Shown here one piece after another: positions 45,364 to 56,469 of a stretch of 64,000 nucleotides of DNA. Location: NCBI GenBank assembly GCA_004369045.1, contig ML213511.1:330182-394181 (forward strand). Reading direction: 5' to 3'. Below the pieces are notes generated by a model. The model did not search any database, was not told the origin of the DNA, and saw nothing but the letters and a program-made list of their open reading frames with translations. Every line of letters begins with the position of its first letter. Positions within the stretch are counted from its first letter, which is position 1. A program made the position numbers and the translations under genes. This DNA comes from Heliocybe sulcata. Taxonomy: Eukaryota > Basidiomycota > Agaricomycetes > Gloeophyllales > Gloeophyllaceae.

Positions 45364-45883
45364 ACGCGTATGCCATCGGGTTCAGACTTTTATGCCCTCA
45401 CGCGGGCGGAACGTATTGCCAGAAACCTACTTTCCGGGGACGGCCTTATGGCGTCGTAAAGCAATGAACAGGGAGCGACATCGACGGGCTGCGGGAGGCG
45501 GGGAGAGTGGTTAGACGAGAGGCGAGCAGGGAGCCATGGATTCGAGGTCATGATGTCCAGACAGGTGCTTCGCAATGTGTATCTTATACTTACCTGCTTT
45601 GTCGGATGTGTACTTTTACTTACCCAGCTGGAGCGTTCCCACTGTATCGATATCATTAGCGGTATAGCACTAATCAACGCAGCCTTTCATCGGTCGTGTG
45701 TAGTGTCGGCGGTGCCATTCTAAGTAGAGAGCCCTGCGGACTCGACGAGCGAATCGATGCATGGCATGGAGCGGTAATAAGAACAGATAGAGATGGGCTG
45801 TATATATAATGAGTACAAGTGCGATATAAGCGCGAGACGACTATGCATGCCCGAGCCTGCGTATACTAAGCCTCCACTTTCCC
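45364..45883. other. interval between convergent genes
   Basis: 3' UTRs of the disordered-protein gene and P450-2. No supported frame. Confidence 0.45.
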
Positions 45884-48329
45884 CTAGCCTACGAGCGTGA
45901 TCTTCATCGGAAGGTAGGGCGACTTGCCATCCGCAGGTGCACTCGCCGGGCGGGGGACGACAATTATGCTCATGTCCCAGGCGATGTCCTCGGTGAGCTC
46001 GAACTTGAATGTCTCGACGAGCACGGAGAGCACGGTCTCTGTAATTCAAATTCGAAATCAGGCCTGGGGAGGGAAAAGGGGAGGTGCGGATCAAGGAGGG
46101 CGACGTACTCATTTCGAGGAGGGAGAACTTGAAGCCACTAAAATCGCGCAGACAGTCAGTTCAGAAACTGGATGGGGCCACCGGCTTGGGCTCGCAACCG
46201 CCCTCTCGTACGGGATGGGGGCATAATCCTCATACAATAGTAAGGACGGTCACGAGCCTACCGCCGACTAGTCATCGACTTACATGCACCCCCTCGGTCC
46301 GCCCCAGAACGTCATGCTACACCCAAACTCGTCATCAATCCCTCACAGCACCGACGTAGACACGCACATATTCGAATAAACACCCGGGATCTTCGAGTCC
46401 GTAATTTCAGCTGGCAGAGGCGCGAGCCACCGCTCCGGCTTCCACTCGTACGCGTCCGCACCCCAGAGCGCCTTGTTGCGGTTGAGCGACAGGATGCTCG
46501 CGATGACCTTCGAGCCCTTCGGGACGGGGATCTCGGTCACGAGTGTCCCGTCCTGGCCGCGGATGGGCATGGACAGAGGGAGGACGGTGTCGTGCGTCGC
46601 TCTGGTGGGGAGGGTTTTAGTGAGTAGGAGGCGGGGAGGATAAGGATGGCGGAGAGTACCTCCGGTTCTGCATCGTGACGGGCGGATGCCTGGGCAGTAG
46701 AGCGGGTGTCAGCGCGGGAAGAACGGGAAGGTAAGAACGGACGAACAGGCGCAGAGTCTCGCGACATATGGCCTCCAGGTAGGGTATCTTGTCCAGTGTG
46801 TCGTACGTGAACTCGCCCGCTGCGTGCGCTTCGCGTACTTCGTGCCTGAGCTTGTCCTGCACCTCTGGATGCGTGGCGAGCAGATAGAGGATCTTGGAGA
46901 GCGCAGACGAGGTGGTGTCCATGGCGGCGAAGATCAGCGATCTTAATCGCCAATGTAAGCTCGAGTCTCGCGCATAGCGGGCAAGTGAGTCGCGTACGTC
47001 ATCTGCCCCAGAACCTGGGATACGGGCAACCGGTCTTTCTCGGAGGCAGTCAGATTCTCCTTTACTAAACGAGAGACGAACGTTAACGGCCAGCGCGGGG
47101 ACAGCGGCAACAGTTGCAGCGTACGTAGAAGGCTCATGATATCCTTTCCGCCGCCAACCTGTTTCGCGAGTTCGTCATCGCCGCGCTGCAGAGCGGTGAG
47201 TTTCTCCTGGTAAATCTGTTTAGATGTCTTTTCCATAATATCGATCTTTTCCTTGATCTGCTGGATGCCTTTGCTAGGGAGTGTCTCGACCGCCGCCCGT
47301 CGAAAACTGGGAGAACCGATTTTCATGAGCGGCGGGAGAGCGTCGCCAAATACCATGTAGTCCGAAAGAATTGGGCTAAGCCGGATGCGCATCAGGCTGA
47401 TTCAGTACGGTGGATGTGTGCGGCACTTACAATAAGCTTTTGATGGAAGATCCGTACTCGTCAATGCTGCCGTCTTGCATAACATTAAAGCTGTATCCAA
47501 GGCCCGCTCTGCCGATGAGTTCGAGTGCGGTCCTGGTCATCCAGTCGAGCATGTCGATCTCGGTAGCACCGTCCTTTATCTTGTTCGTAATAACGCTCCG
47601 GAGCTGACCAGACATGAGAGCATGTCAATTCACCAATATAACTGCCACTCTACCTCGTATGAGACATCGAGAAATATAGGAACCATATCACGAAGATGCT
47701 TCGCACTGAAAACCGGATTCAGCATCTTGCGCTGCTTCCTGTGTTCCTCGCCTAAGAGAATTCGCACGTCTTTACTGCGCGCTGTTACTAAACAAGACCC
47801 GGATTACCTTCGGCAGCAAGAACCCCATCCCCGAATAACAAGTAGTTGAGTCTTGGTGTCGTGTTTGGCTATCTTGCAATGGAGAGCAATGAAAGGGCTT
47901 ACCGATAGAAAAACCGAGGCTCGTCCCATTGGGGCAGCTCCTTAATGACGATGTGGTACAAAGCTAAAGGATCCGAAATGAATAGTCTCTCCTCCTAAGA
48001 GCATTGCCGTTAGAAATTGACAGTCCATGGATCAAAGTCAAATTACCCCAAGGAAGCCTGCGACTTTGGCGACCGATCCGTATTGTTCCAAAAGTGAGCG
48101 GTGAAAGTCCCATCCGTTACTGTCAAATATCTGCTTCAGATTGCCTACATCGTCCAGCTGTGAGTGCAGGTATGTCAATGTTTTGAACGCTCGCACCTGA
48201 GAGAAGGGAAGCAGAAGCCGGTCCCGGAATATTGTGGAAAGGCCCCCGTACGAACAAGTGTCGCAAGCGGTGCAATAGCAGAAGGCCGATGGCAGACAAA
48301 AGTCCCCATTGGATAAGTGAAAGAGCCAT
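45884..48329 (-). CDS. cytochrome P450 monooxygenase (P450-2), paralogue of P450-1
   Basis: A membrane anchor (MALSLIQWGLLSAIGLLLLH) precedes the hinge HNIPGPASA. Exon by exon it mirrors P450-1: FDSNGWDFHRSLLEQYGSVA, LNYLLFGDGVLAAEG, EEHRKQRKMLNP, LDWMTRTALELIGRAGLGYS, the I-helix AMDTTSSALSKIL, ETLRLF (ExxR), KPERWLAPLP and the heme loop FWGGPRGCMGFKF. It ends YLPMKITLVG. Introns sit at the same sites as in P450-1, showing duplication of a spliced gene at DNA level, not retroposition. All catalytic landmarks are present. Membrane-bound oxidase of unknown substrate. Base composition is more GC-rich in the C-terminal exons than in P450-1. TATATATA at 48384-48391 is about 55 bases upstream. Confidence 0.88.
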
Positions 48330-48383
48330 GATAGCGAAGAACGGGATTTCCTGTCGATTTTAGGTGTCACGGTTGACCCCCGG

Positions 48384-48391
48384 TATATATA
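48384..48391 (-). promoter_or_regulatory. TATA box of P450-2
   Basis: TATATATA on the minus strand, about 55 bases upstream of the ATG at 48329. Confidence 0.5.
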
Positions 48392-49834
48392 CGACGGGCA
48401 CTCGGAAGGCTCGGCCTCCGAGATTTACACAGCAGTCGTGCACATTTCGTGCAGATGCCCGTCCGGGCTAAGGTCTCTGCGTATCTACTGATCACCGGAG
48501 AATGTATGTGCGAGCGCCGAAGTCTTCCACGCCGATCCTAGGGCGACACAGTCGGCACTTGTGCTATGTGACCATGGGCGTGCCGTCAGTTTTACGCAGC
48601 CAAGGTAACATAACCTGGCCTCATTCTCCGGGAGCCAATCGCAAAGCCTTGATAGGAGGAGCCTGCAGCCTATCTGGAGCTATTTCCGTTCTTGTGTAGC
48701 AGTGACTTTATGCTACGCATGAGAGTCCGGGGTGGTTGGAGTAAGCTGGATTCTGGTCAGCATATACCGAAAATTGCGGGAGACAACGTCTTACGTCTGA
48801 GCTTCTCTTCCAGCCCAGTCCCACGCCAGTCCGCGAACAAATCTCGGTGTTCGAACCATATCAAGGCGGCCTTCTTGACGAACTCTCCCAAGAGGTCGGC
48901 CCTGCGACCACGAGCGGGTTGTATTTGATATCAGTATACACCGGTTCGGGCGGCATATATCCAGAAAGGATATTCTTCCGTGTAGTCATTGGCTTCCTCC
49001 TCGGACTTGAATCTTCGAACGCTGGTCGACCTACACTATGACCGCCCATGCAGACAGAATGACTGGGTTCATCGCATTGCTGCCAGCATCATGGCGAGCA
49101 GTGACCGGACAACCTCGGGACTACTTGAGGGTATTCAGTGCGGTGTAGATGCACAGGAAGTATGAGCGCGACAAAGAAGCATTCATAGTCGTCCTCAGGG
49201 ATTTGGAGGATATCGCGTACATCTCAGGGAAAGTTGCACAGCCCTGTCCGTACACGTGTCGCAAGGCTTGATGGGATCTGCGGCCACACCATTGGACTTT
49301 CTGCCAAACTTTCTCAGAAATTCATCGCACTAGAAATAAGTGAAAACTTGCCCTAAGACCTTGTATGTATGGGTTCAAGTCGTGGTGCACGAACGACGCT
49401 TCATCATGATGTAACAGTATATGGACAATCCTCAAGGCAAGGAGCGTCCAGCGACAGCGCTTATATACTTGGGCAGGTACTGGGAGCGCTCGATGGACCG
49501 TATCTGATACAGCGCACAGTGCAACGTTACCTCGCAAGAAGCGCTTCTGGAACCAGGTAGCATATCCTCTCAAAGCGATCGACACAAGCAGTTACATGAG
49601 GATGAACGACATGACCGCACAGGACAGCGCACGATAAGAAGTGCTCGCTCTAGTTACGAGATAGTTCGTAGAGTCCACGAGAGACGACCTATGGGGCCGA
49701 GATGGAATAAAGACATCAGTAAGGTCGGGCTGGCAGTTGCCGAAGCTGTGATTATAATCAGTGGCAAATCAGTGGCACATCATGCGCACCTTTTCCCTAC
49801 CTGCCACATCCGAGCCACCGACATATACCAATCA
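48392..49834. other. intergenic with possible coding remnants
   Basis: A plus-strand frame near 48800-49041 contains FEPYQGGLLDELSQEV and GLYLISVYTGSGGIYPERIF. It looks protein-like but has no start or splice partners I can join. No complete gene is supported. Confidence 0.35.
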
Positions 49835-50698
49835 ATGCATGGGATCACTCACCACCTCTTTACCGCCGCTGATGAGTCCGTCTGGCATCGAAACCCACTG
49901 GACGTGTTCACCCATGCCACAAGTAACAACAACGACCTGATCAACAGGGACGTTCACGGTGCTCGTCTTAACCCATTCGCGGGCGAGGCAAGCCACAGAT
50001 CCAAATGATTCCGGATGCAGTTGACTGACAGTTTAGTTGTTACTTTTACCCTGTAGTAAACGTAACAACAAACCGTTGGGAACCCGTCCGCCACACCACT
50101 GCAAATCAGCATAGTTCTTGGAATAATTTGCTGAGGAGCATCCCAAGGCGAACTACTCCCGAGGATGGGCAAGAATATGAGCTGGCATTGGCCATCATTA
50201 CCAAGGTCGCGTTTGCAGGGCTTGACGAAGTTTGCCTGTGGTGGAGTCGGAGCGGTCGAGGCTAAGAGATCAGCTTCTCAGCTTGCCGAGGGAGGGTGAG
50301 GAGACATACGAAGAGTTGGTTCGTGTCTACATCCAGATCCCGCGGACCCATTGGGAAGACCGCAAGTCCGAGAACTACCGTGAGATGAATGACCAAGACC
50401 TTCCACCCATTTCCTTAACACTTTGGCGGAAAACGAAGGGTATGATGAAAGCTCCTCCACCGTGGTACCTGAAGGTTTTAGTCGCAAGACTGAGAATACA
50501 TACGCCTCAGTAGTGGCTGGACCTCAGAAGAAGCGAGACATCCAGAACCCTTTCTGCTCGATACCGGAGCCGCGGCGAGTCTTCCCTTCCAAGTTTCTTG
50601 AAGATTGGGGGAATGGATGCAGCCGCCAGTCTAGGCAGCCGCCTCTTGTCTTCGTGCCAAAGCGGACAAGTATCCCGTGTGAGTGGGACTGCGAATGA
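49835..50698 (+). pseudogene. orphan family member alpha-1, broken
   Basis: It parallels the intact alpha-2 gene at 55341. The first exon starts MHGITHHLFTAADESVWHR and ends LNPFAGE at a GT donor. The second-exon homology then needs two frame changes. The segment LLSLPREGEETYEELVRVYI with QIPRTHWEDRKSE is in one frame. The tail ENEGYDESSSTVVPEGF, followed by YASVVAGPQKK, is in another, and the stretch before 50232 is in a third. Alpha-2 has the same three parts in a single frame. Two indels in a young tandem copy suggest a pseudogene. Sequencing error cannot be excluded without reads. It lies 375 bases upstream of beta-1, the same order as alpha-2 and beta-2. Confidence 0.5.
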
Positions 50699-50958
50699 GG
50701 GGGTATACTTGACGGAAGCGTCGGCGAATCTTACGGGGACAGGGCGCCACGCTCTGTCGACATAGTTGATAGTGTTATTAGCTTCCATTTCGTTCAACTG
50801 TGAGGGGGATATGAAGTCGGTTCGATATGTCAGGGTGCTTTCAATGACTTGCGGTTATGTTTCAGCCTGCAGAGATTTATCTGTATGGTATTTAGAGTCA
50901 ACACCATGCACGTAGATACCTTTCCAGGTCCAGAAGAGTCCAGGGCGTGGTACCGGCG

Positions 50959-50995
50959 TCGGCATCTGCCGGCGGCGCCGTAAAAGACGAACAAT
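50959..50995 (+). promoter_or_regulatory. shared promoter block of beta-1
   Basis: GGCATCTGCCGGCGGCGCCG followed by TAAAAGACGAACAATG, 93 bases before the ATG. Nearly the same block precedes beta-3, and a diverged one precedes beta-2. The TAAAAG string is at the expected TATA position. Confidence 0.5.
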
Positions 50996-51072
50996 GTGCA
51001 TCTTGATCTATCATCAACTTGACCATCGCCCATCACCTACGAGAATCCATCAGCATTGAATCCTCTTGCAAA

Positions 51073-52282
51073 ATGACATTCCCACTGGTAGTGCACAACA
51101 TGATCAAGTCGGGCCTCGCCAAGACTCTCTTGCGTTTATCTGGTTCCAAGCATGACCTAGCCCCAGCCCCTTCAGCAATGGCAGAGATGCTGCCATCGCA
51201 ATCGCCTGCCGAGCCGGAGAACTTATTCGATAAAGTCCAGGACAAGTATGCTGCCCTCCGGGAGTATATAGATAGATTCATTGGAGGATCGGTGCCAGCA
51301 GAGACAGTAAGCCGTCAGGAGAGGTATAGCAGAGGAAGGTGACTGATCTACGACAATTAGGCATCGATGCCAACGATACGGTTGGTAACACAGTCGGGGG
51401 ACAATGCAATTACTGCACAAAGCACCATCGACGTAATGGATGTCCCGCATTGCTCGACAATGGAGGAGAGTCTCGGATACGACAATACGGGGTCGCCGGG
51501 GATTTTGACCAAGCTGAACGACAAGGTGAGTGGTCCCTAAACGGGTTACCCTTGGAGCTATCAACTAAAAAATTGGTAATTAGCTGTCGCCCTTGACAAA
51601 CAACATTACCAACCTCGGCGAAACCGCACGCGACTGCTCACACCTCGATGGGTCCCAATGGTCCTTGAGTTCGCAGGACGACTTCAGCGCCGTCGAGGAG
51701 CTCACGCACGGAAGGAACATCACTGCTGTCGATGCCACCCTGTCCCCGGTCACCGACGCAGCAGCTGCCCTCGATAGAGACATCTTGCACGAACACGAGC
51801 TTCTCATGCAGGAGATTGCCAACCTCTCGTGCACCGACGATGATCTGGTACTGCGTGAACCGCGCCTTCTGGGACGTATCAGTTTCAACCCGTTCGCCGA
51901 CACTGACGACCGTCAGCCCACGTCGTCGCTTAACTCTGACACATCCTCCCTCTCGCTCCCCACCGTCATCACCCCTGTTAACTATCCTGTGGAGCTCGTA
52001 TACGAGAAGTCCGTTGAGCACCTCGTCAGCGCCGACGACGAGTTCGTGCAGGGCGGACAGCTTCCGCTCGCATCGCGGGTGATTCGCCCCCCTCCAGCCG
52101 TCGCACATCGAAACAAACTGCTCCAGATTCTCAACGAGGGTGTTGCAGAGATCAGTGAAGCTGGTGGGTGGGGCCACACACAAGCACCCTCTTGGTATCC
52201 GCGGGCGCACGAGTTGCCGGCGAGCATTTCCGACAGACGCTCGCTGCCATCGAGAAGCAGGGTCGTCTCTGGCGCGACCTAG
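51073..52282 (+). CDS. orphan family member beta-1, C-terminal frameshift
   Basis: Exons are 51073-51306 (78 codons), 51361-51525 and 51584 onward. Exon 1 ends with YAALREYIDRFIGGSVPAET, closely matching the exon 1 end of beta-2. Exon 2 starts ASMPTIRLVTQ, again as in beta-2. Exon 3 starts LSPLTNNITNLGE and later carries LPLASRVIRPPPAVAHRNKL, followed by LQILNEGVAEI, the best conserved motif of the family. After SWYPRAHELP the homology to beta-3 switches frame. LWRDLAAQNPMMGAMVMGP, the counterpart of FWRELAAPSPTMGTLIM in beta-3, is read only in another frame that stops at about 52374. The in-frame product ends at 52282 with an unrelated tail, so it is truncated or dying. No signal peptide, membrane helix or known domain. 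Confidence 0.6.
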
Positions 52283-55200
52283 CTGCGCAGAATCCGATGA
52301 TGGGCGCTATGGTTATGGGTCCTTGTCCTCCGTTGGGAGGTAAGAGATGTGTCACCGACGTGCACGATGAGTAAATGGTCTGGAGGAGCCGATAGCCAGT
52401 ATATAAACAAAGTTCACTTTCCGTTTTACCGCTCATGGGTTTGTAGTGTACGAGTAGATGATAGAATCGTCGTCGAGTTATTGTGCGGTTTTCTTTGCCT
52501 CGCGTATGATTGGGCGGAGCAGTCGAGGAGGAGAGTGTTCGCGTAGTTCTTTGGTTTCGCTGCTTGCCTATCTCACCGTTTGTATATCCAGTACAAGTCG
52601 CTTGCACAAAGATTCACCTCTGACTGCGTCAGGACCCTCCAACAAAGCCTAATCCGCGTCAAGAGCGAAACACGAGGCATTGCTGTCCCATCAGCGAAGC
52701 TCGGCAGATGCCGAAACAGGACAAGGGCACAACGAGTTCCCGCCACACCGAACCTCTCTTCAGTCCTGCATGTTTATGACCGCTAGAAGTCCTCCGATCC
52801 GCTTCAGAGAGGCGTCGGCCAGGTCCTGAGTGCCTCCTGGGTAGCTTCCTGATCATGCCACCGGTATGTGCAGGTCCTGTGAGTCTCTGGACGGTCGCAT
52901 AACTACCACCACAACTTCCTGATTCATAGCGTCAATAGGTCCAGGACGGTCACAAGCAAGGCTTGAGACGTCTATTTCTCGGATGGAACTGGATATTCAA
53001 CGCTCCGGAACCGGAAGTCATATAGTGGTCGTTTATGAGGACACCAGGCTTCCATTGGGCGCAGAGGCAATCGCAAGCGGCATACGAACGCTCAAGATCA
53101 GGGACGATCGGCAGCCTCTGTGACGCAACAGATAGCAACGACAACAAGCTCGTCCGGTGGACCGTGATTCCACTCCATGAGAGTAGTCTGCAGAGCTGGG
53201 ACGGACATCGGCACGCAAGGCATTAAGACAACTTGATTGCCACCATAAGCATCCCAACTTGGGAAAGCAATGCGAGCGGCTGAGAATGCGAGGGAGATAG
53301 AGAGGCGTCGAAACTATGGCATGGTCTGTGAGTTCATCGTTATGAGTGTCCGATGTCTGAGATGACGCCGGAGTTGTGCGTAGCGTCAACATCAACGCCG
53401 TGAGGATCTGAGCAACACTGGCGTCTGTCTGCTGATGTCGGAGATCCTCGAGAATACGAGGGTGCGTCCTGATACATATCGTCGGCTGAGGAAGTGGACG
53501 TCCGGGGCGAGTCGAGCTGCAGCTATTATCTTGGAGCCGTCAAACAAGATGTGGCGAGGGCGAGTCCTGAATGAGGAGGCAGTCCGTAAGTCTTTGACCT
53601 CTTCTGCAGCTACCCGAACGGGGTTTCTGATGCGCATCGTCATGTCGAACCGGGCCTGCATAGACTCATCCGCGACAGGACCCATCGATTGACTGACTAG
53701 TGCCATCCGAGTATAGACCGTATCCTTGGATATGCGTGCGTATTTCGCGAGTGCGACGACTGGGAGCCAGGCCTGAGGTATCTGGGTGACGGTATCTGGC
53801 TAAGGGCATCCGGGCTCGGTCCACGATGAGAGGTACTACTAAGATATTGATCCAGAGTCATGACGGTCGGTTTACCTGCCTCCAAAAGGCCCCGCGTCGC
53901 TTTACATATAACTTGTAGCAGCAACACGGACAATAGTTTTGGGATCTCGTCCGAGTGAGTACTTTCGTCTACACCGCCCTAATTTCGTCCACTGAAGAAA
54001 GAAAATCAGTTCAGCGTTGTCCAGATTAATGCCTGAGGCAGGAGTCACCGTCCAGGGAGTAGAATTGTGGTGCCTGAGGCTCCACCACCGAGGCAGCCAG
54101 TCATCCCTGTCGCCCAGGTAGGGTTGCCATACTCCGTGTCATATTCTCCCTCCCCGCTATCCCTGATTCTGAGGATGCTTTTTGCAAATTATCCTTCCGT
54201 CGTCTAAGAAGATATGCTGCTTTCCGCTTCCTCGCCTTCCAAAATATTCCACTCATTGTTGTCGCCGGTTCCCGGGCCTCCTATTCTGAGCGGATAGGGA
54301 GATGAAGTCACATAGCTCCTGAAGCGGCTATATATCGCATCCGGTCATCTCGAGGATATGCGATAGCGGAAGATGTTCGAGACACTGGCTTGATGAGAGT
54401 TCACTGGTCCGCTGCGTACCGTTTCACGAAGCATTCAGGGAAAGGTATCAAAAGCGTAAGCGTTCACATCAATAAGCAGAGTCGACCTCGGGAGTCCAGC
54501 GAGAACGTCGAGGATACGCCACAAGCCAGGACTGCCAGACAGCTACAGCTTGAGTCAAAAGGCTCGAGAATGGCATGCTTATGTGGACGCGGCTTGCCAC
54601 GCGACTCCCGCTGTCATTAGGTGATACCCGGAGAACCCATTCAAATTCAATCCCAAATTCAATCCTTGCAGTTCGTGCGTTTGCATATACTGTACCGCCC
54701 TTCGATCCTACAACGTTCGAGTGTATCTGAAGAATTACACAGCGCATTTCAAGGATGGCCGGAGTATATCGCAAATTCCAGTCTTCTCCCACACCAGATC
54801 GGAGTTGGCCGCAGTGGTCCTGGCGGGCACAATTCTTCTACCACTGGTCTGATAGCTAATTTAATTTGGAAGACTCTCAAACCTCTCAGCAAAAGTTCCC
54901 GGTGAGAGACCTACATCAACCAAGTACTTAAGTAATAGCCAGCAGCCTTTGCATAGATGCCACAGACGAGTACCATGATCGGTGCGGGCAGTGTTATAGC
55001 ATAGGCCTCAAGACGGTTACGATATTGATAGTGCTGCCAAGACATATCAGTATATGTCATAGTCCCCCGTCGTACAAATTTAGCCCGACCCATAGTAAAC
55101 TGCGAATGCAGGCAGGGATCACACAAGCAGGTATGGCGGGATAAACCGCATGAGCCCACAGAGCAGCACAGAGATGAAAACAACCAGCCCTGGTCATGGC

Positions 55201-55340
55201 CTAGACAATCCAACAGGCTACAGAGCAAAGGCATCGACAAGGTCCATGCACCGGCTCGTGCCGAAGGCGTGGATGCTAACGGTGGCACGCCCGCCTCTCC
55301 TCCTTCCTGCCACAACTCAGCCACCGACAGTTACCTTTCA
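52283..55340. other. spacer of tandem unit 1; no supported gene
   Basis: It contains a conserved block near 52665-52755 (see the separate repeat entry) and another near 54358-54480 that resembles 59420-59520. Frames such as the minus-strand one at 53392-53706 have no motif and are not conserved between units. An upstream exon of alpha-2 may lie in the last few hundred bases, because its frame is open from 55032. Confidence 0.4.
52665..52755 (+). repeat. conserved block downstream of beta-1 (tandem unit copy 1)
   Basis: GAAACACGAGGCATTG...AAGCTCGGCAGATGCCGAAA...CCGCCACACCG also occurs near 58083-58175 and 62400-62495, each time 280-400 bases after the end of a beta gene. It contains a short hairpin-capable CTCGGCAGATGCCGA. 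Confidence 0.65.
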
Positions 55341-56076
55341 ATGGGGAACATCGCCGAGTCCCTCTTTGCTGCTGGCATAGCTTCTATGCTGCCTCCCGCT
55401 CCATTCTACACATTCACCCATGTCCTCACCGACAACACCACCTTGAGCAATCGGGAATCTCAAGACAACAGGCGAAACCGTCTCAACCCACTGGCAGACG
55501 AGGTAAGCCCAAGAAATGACGTATCCCGGGTGCAGTCATCTAACAATTAGTTATTAGTTTCACCCAACGACAAAACCAATCACTAACCTACTGGGAACCT
55601 TACACCAAACCAGAGCCACTCGCCACGATTCTAAGAATCATGTGCTGGAGCGTGCCACCATGCACAAAAATACAGAGACAGACAAAGAGTATAACGAGGC
55701 ATGCAGCAAAGGCAGGATGGCAGGGCTAGGCGAAAATATACCTCTGGAGGAGTGGCAGTGGCGGAAACTGCGGGGTGAGCTTGACAGCCTTCCGGACAAT
55801 GAAGAGGAAAGGCACCACCAGATATGCCGTTTCTACATCGATATACCTCGTACGCCATGGGAAGACAGAAAGCTTGAAGGTTCTGGGGAGACACTTGACC
55901 CGGACCTGTCGCCAGCATTCTCCAGTCACCACGTGCCTCCTCTCGAGACCTCCGCTGAGGATGAAGAAGTGGACGATGACGATTCGTCAACGGTCGCAGC
56001 GGAGGACTCTGACTACAAGGGACGCCAGTCCTTCGCGGCAGTCGTGGCTGGATCTTTCAAGAAAGAGGGACATTAG
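55341..56076 (+). CDS. orphan family member alpha-2
   Basis: Exon 1 (55341-55502) starts MGNIAESLFAAGIASMLPPA and ends RLNPLADE. The intron is GTAAGCCC...TTATTAG, and exon 2 (55558-56076) reads FHPTTKPITNLLGTLHQTRA. It then encodes EWQWRKLRGELDSLPDNEEE, FYIDIPRTPWEDRK, an acidic DEEVDDDDSS stretch and the end FAAVVAGSFKKEGH. About 226 residues. The second-exon opening (PITNLLG) resembles that of the beta genes (NNITNLGE, NPITDLGL), with the same exon border, so alpha and beta probably share ancestry. The frame is open upstream to 55032 without an ATG, so an extra 5' exon is possible. Soluble and charged, with no recognised domain. It precedes beta-2 by 393 bases on the same strand. Confidence 0.55.
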
Positions 56077-56339
56077 TCGGATAGGCAGAGGAGAGTGCAC
56101 TTTTGGTGTCTGGCGATTCCTGAGGGGCACATCGTTCATGGTGTTACCGACTTCTCTTTCTTTCATTCATGTAAAATAACCATGTATCGTCGAGTCAATA
56201 TCTTCGGGTCGTGGGAGCTTTAGTGATTTCTCGAACATATTCTAGCCCTATAGCGAGCCATCTGTGAGCTTGTTTAGGCTGGATATGATGTAGAAACATA
56301 CCTTTCTAGGCCCAGAACGGCGAGGACCTAGCTCCGACA

Positions 56340-56380
56340 TCGGCTTCTGCCGGCACTGGCCGTTAAAAGGTCGGGCGATG
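56340..56380 (+). promoter_or_regulatory. diverged promoter block of beta-2
   Basis: CGGCTTCTGCCGGCACTGGC followed by CGTTAAAAGG, about 100 bases before the beta-2 ATG. It aligns with the blocks upstream of beta-1 and beta-3. Confidence 0.45.
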
Positions 56381-56469
56381 CGCGTTGTTATCCATCCATC
56401 ATCTTTACCACCGTCCACCACCTTCAACCACAGTTCAGCATCATACTCTCTTGCACGGCATAAGTCTCA

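Noticed and set aside
53392-53706. 104-codon minus-strand frame
   Set aside because: No ATG-associated promoter, no conserved counterpart in the other tandem units and no known motif.
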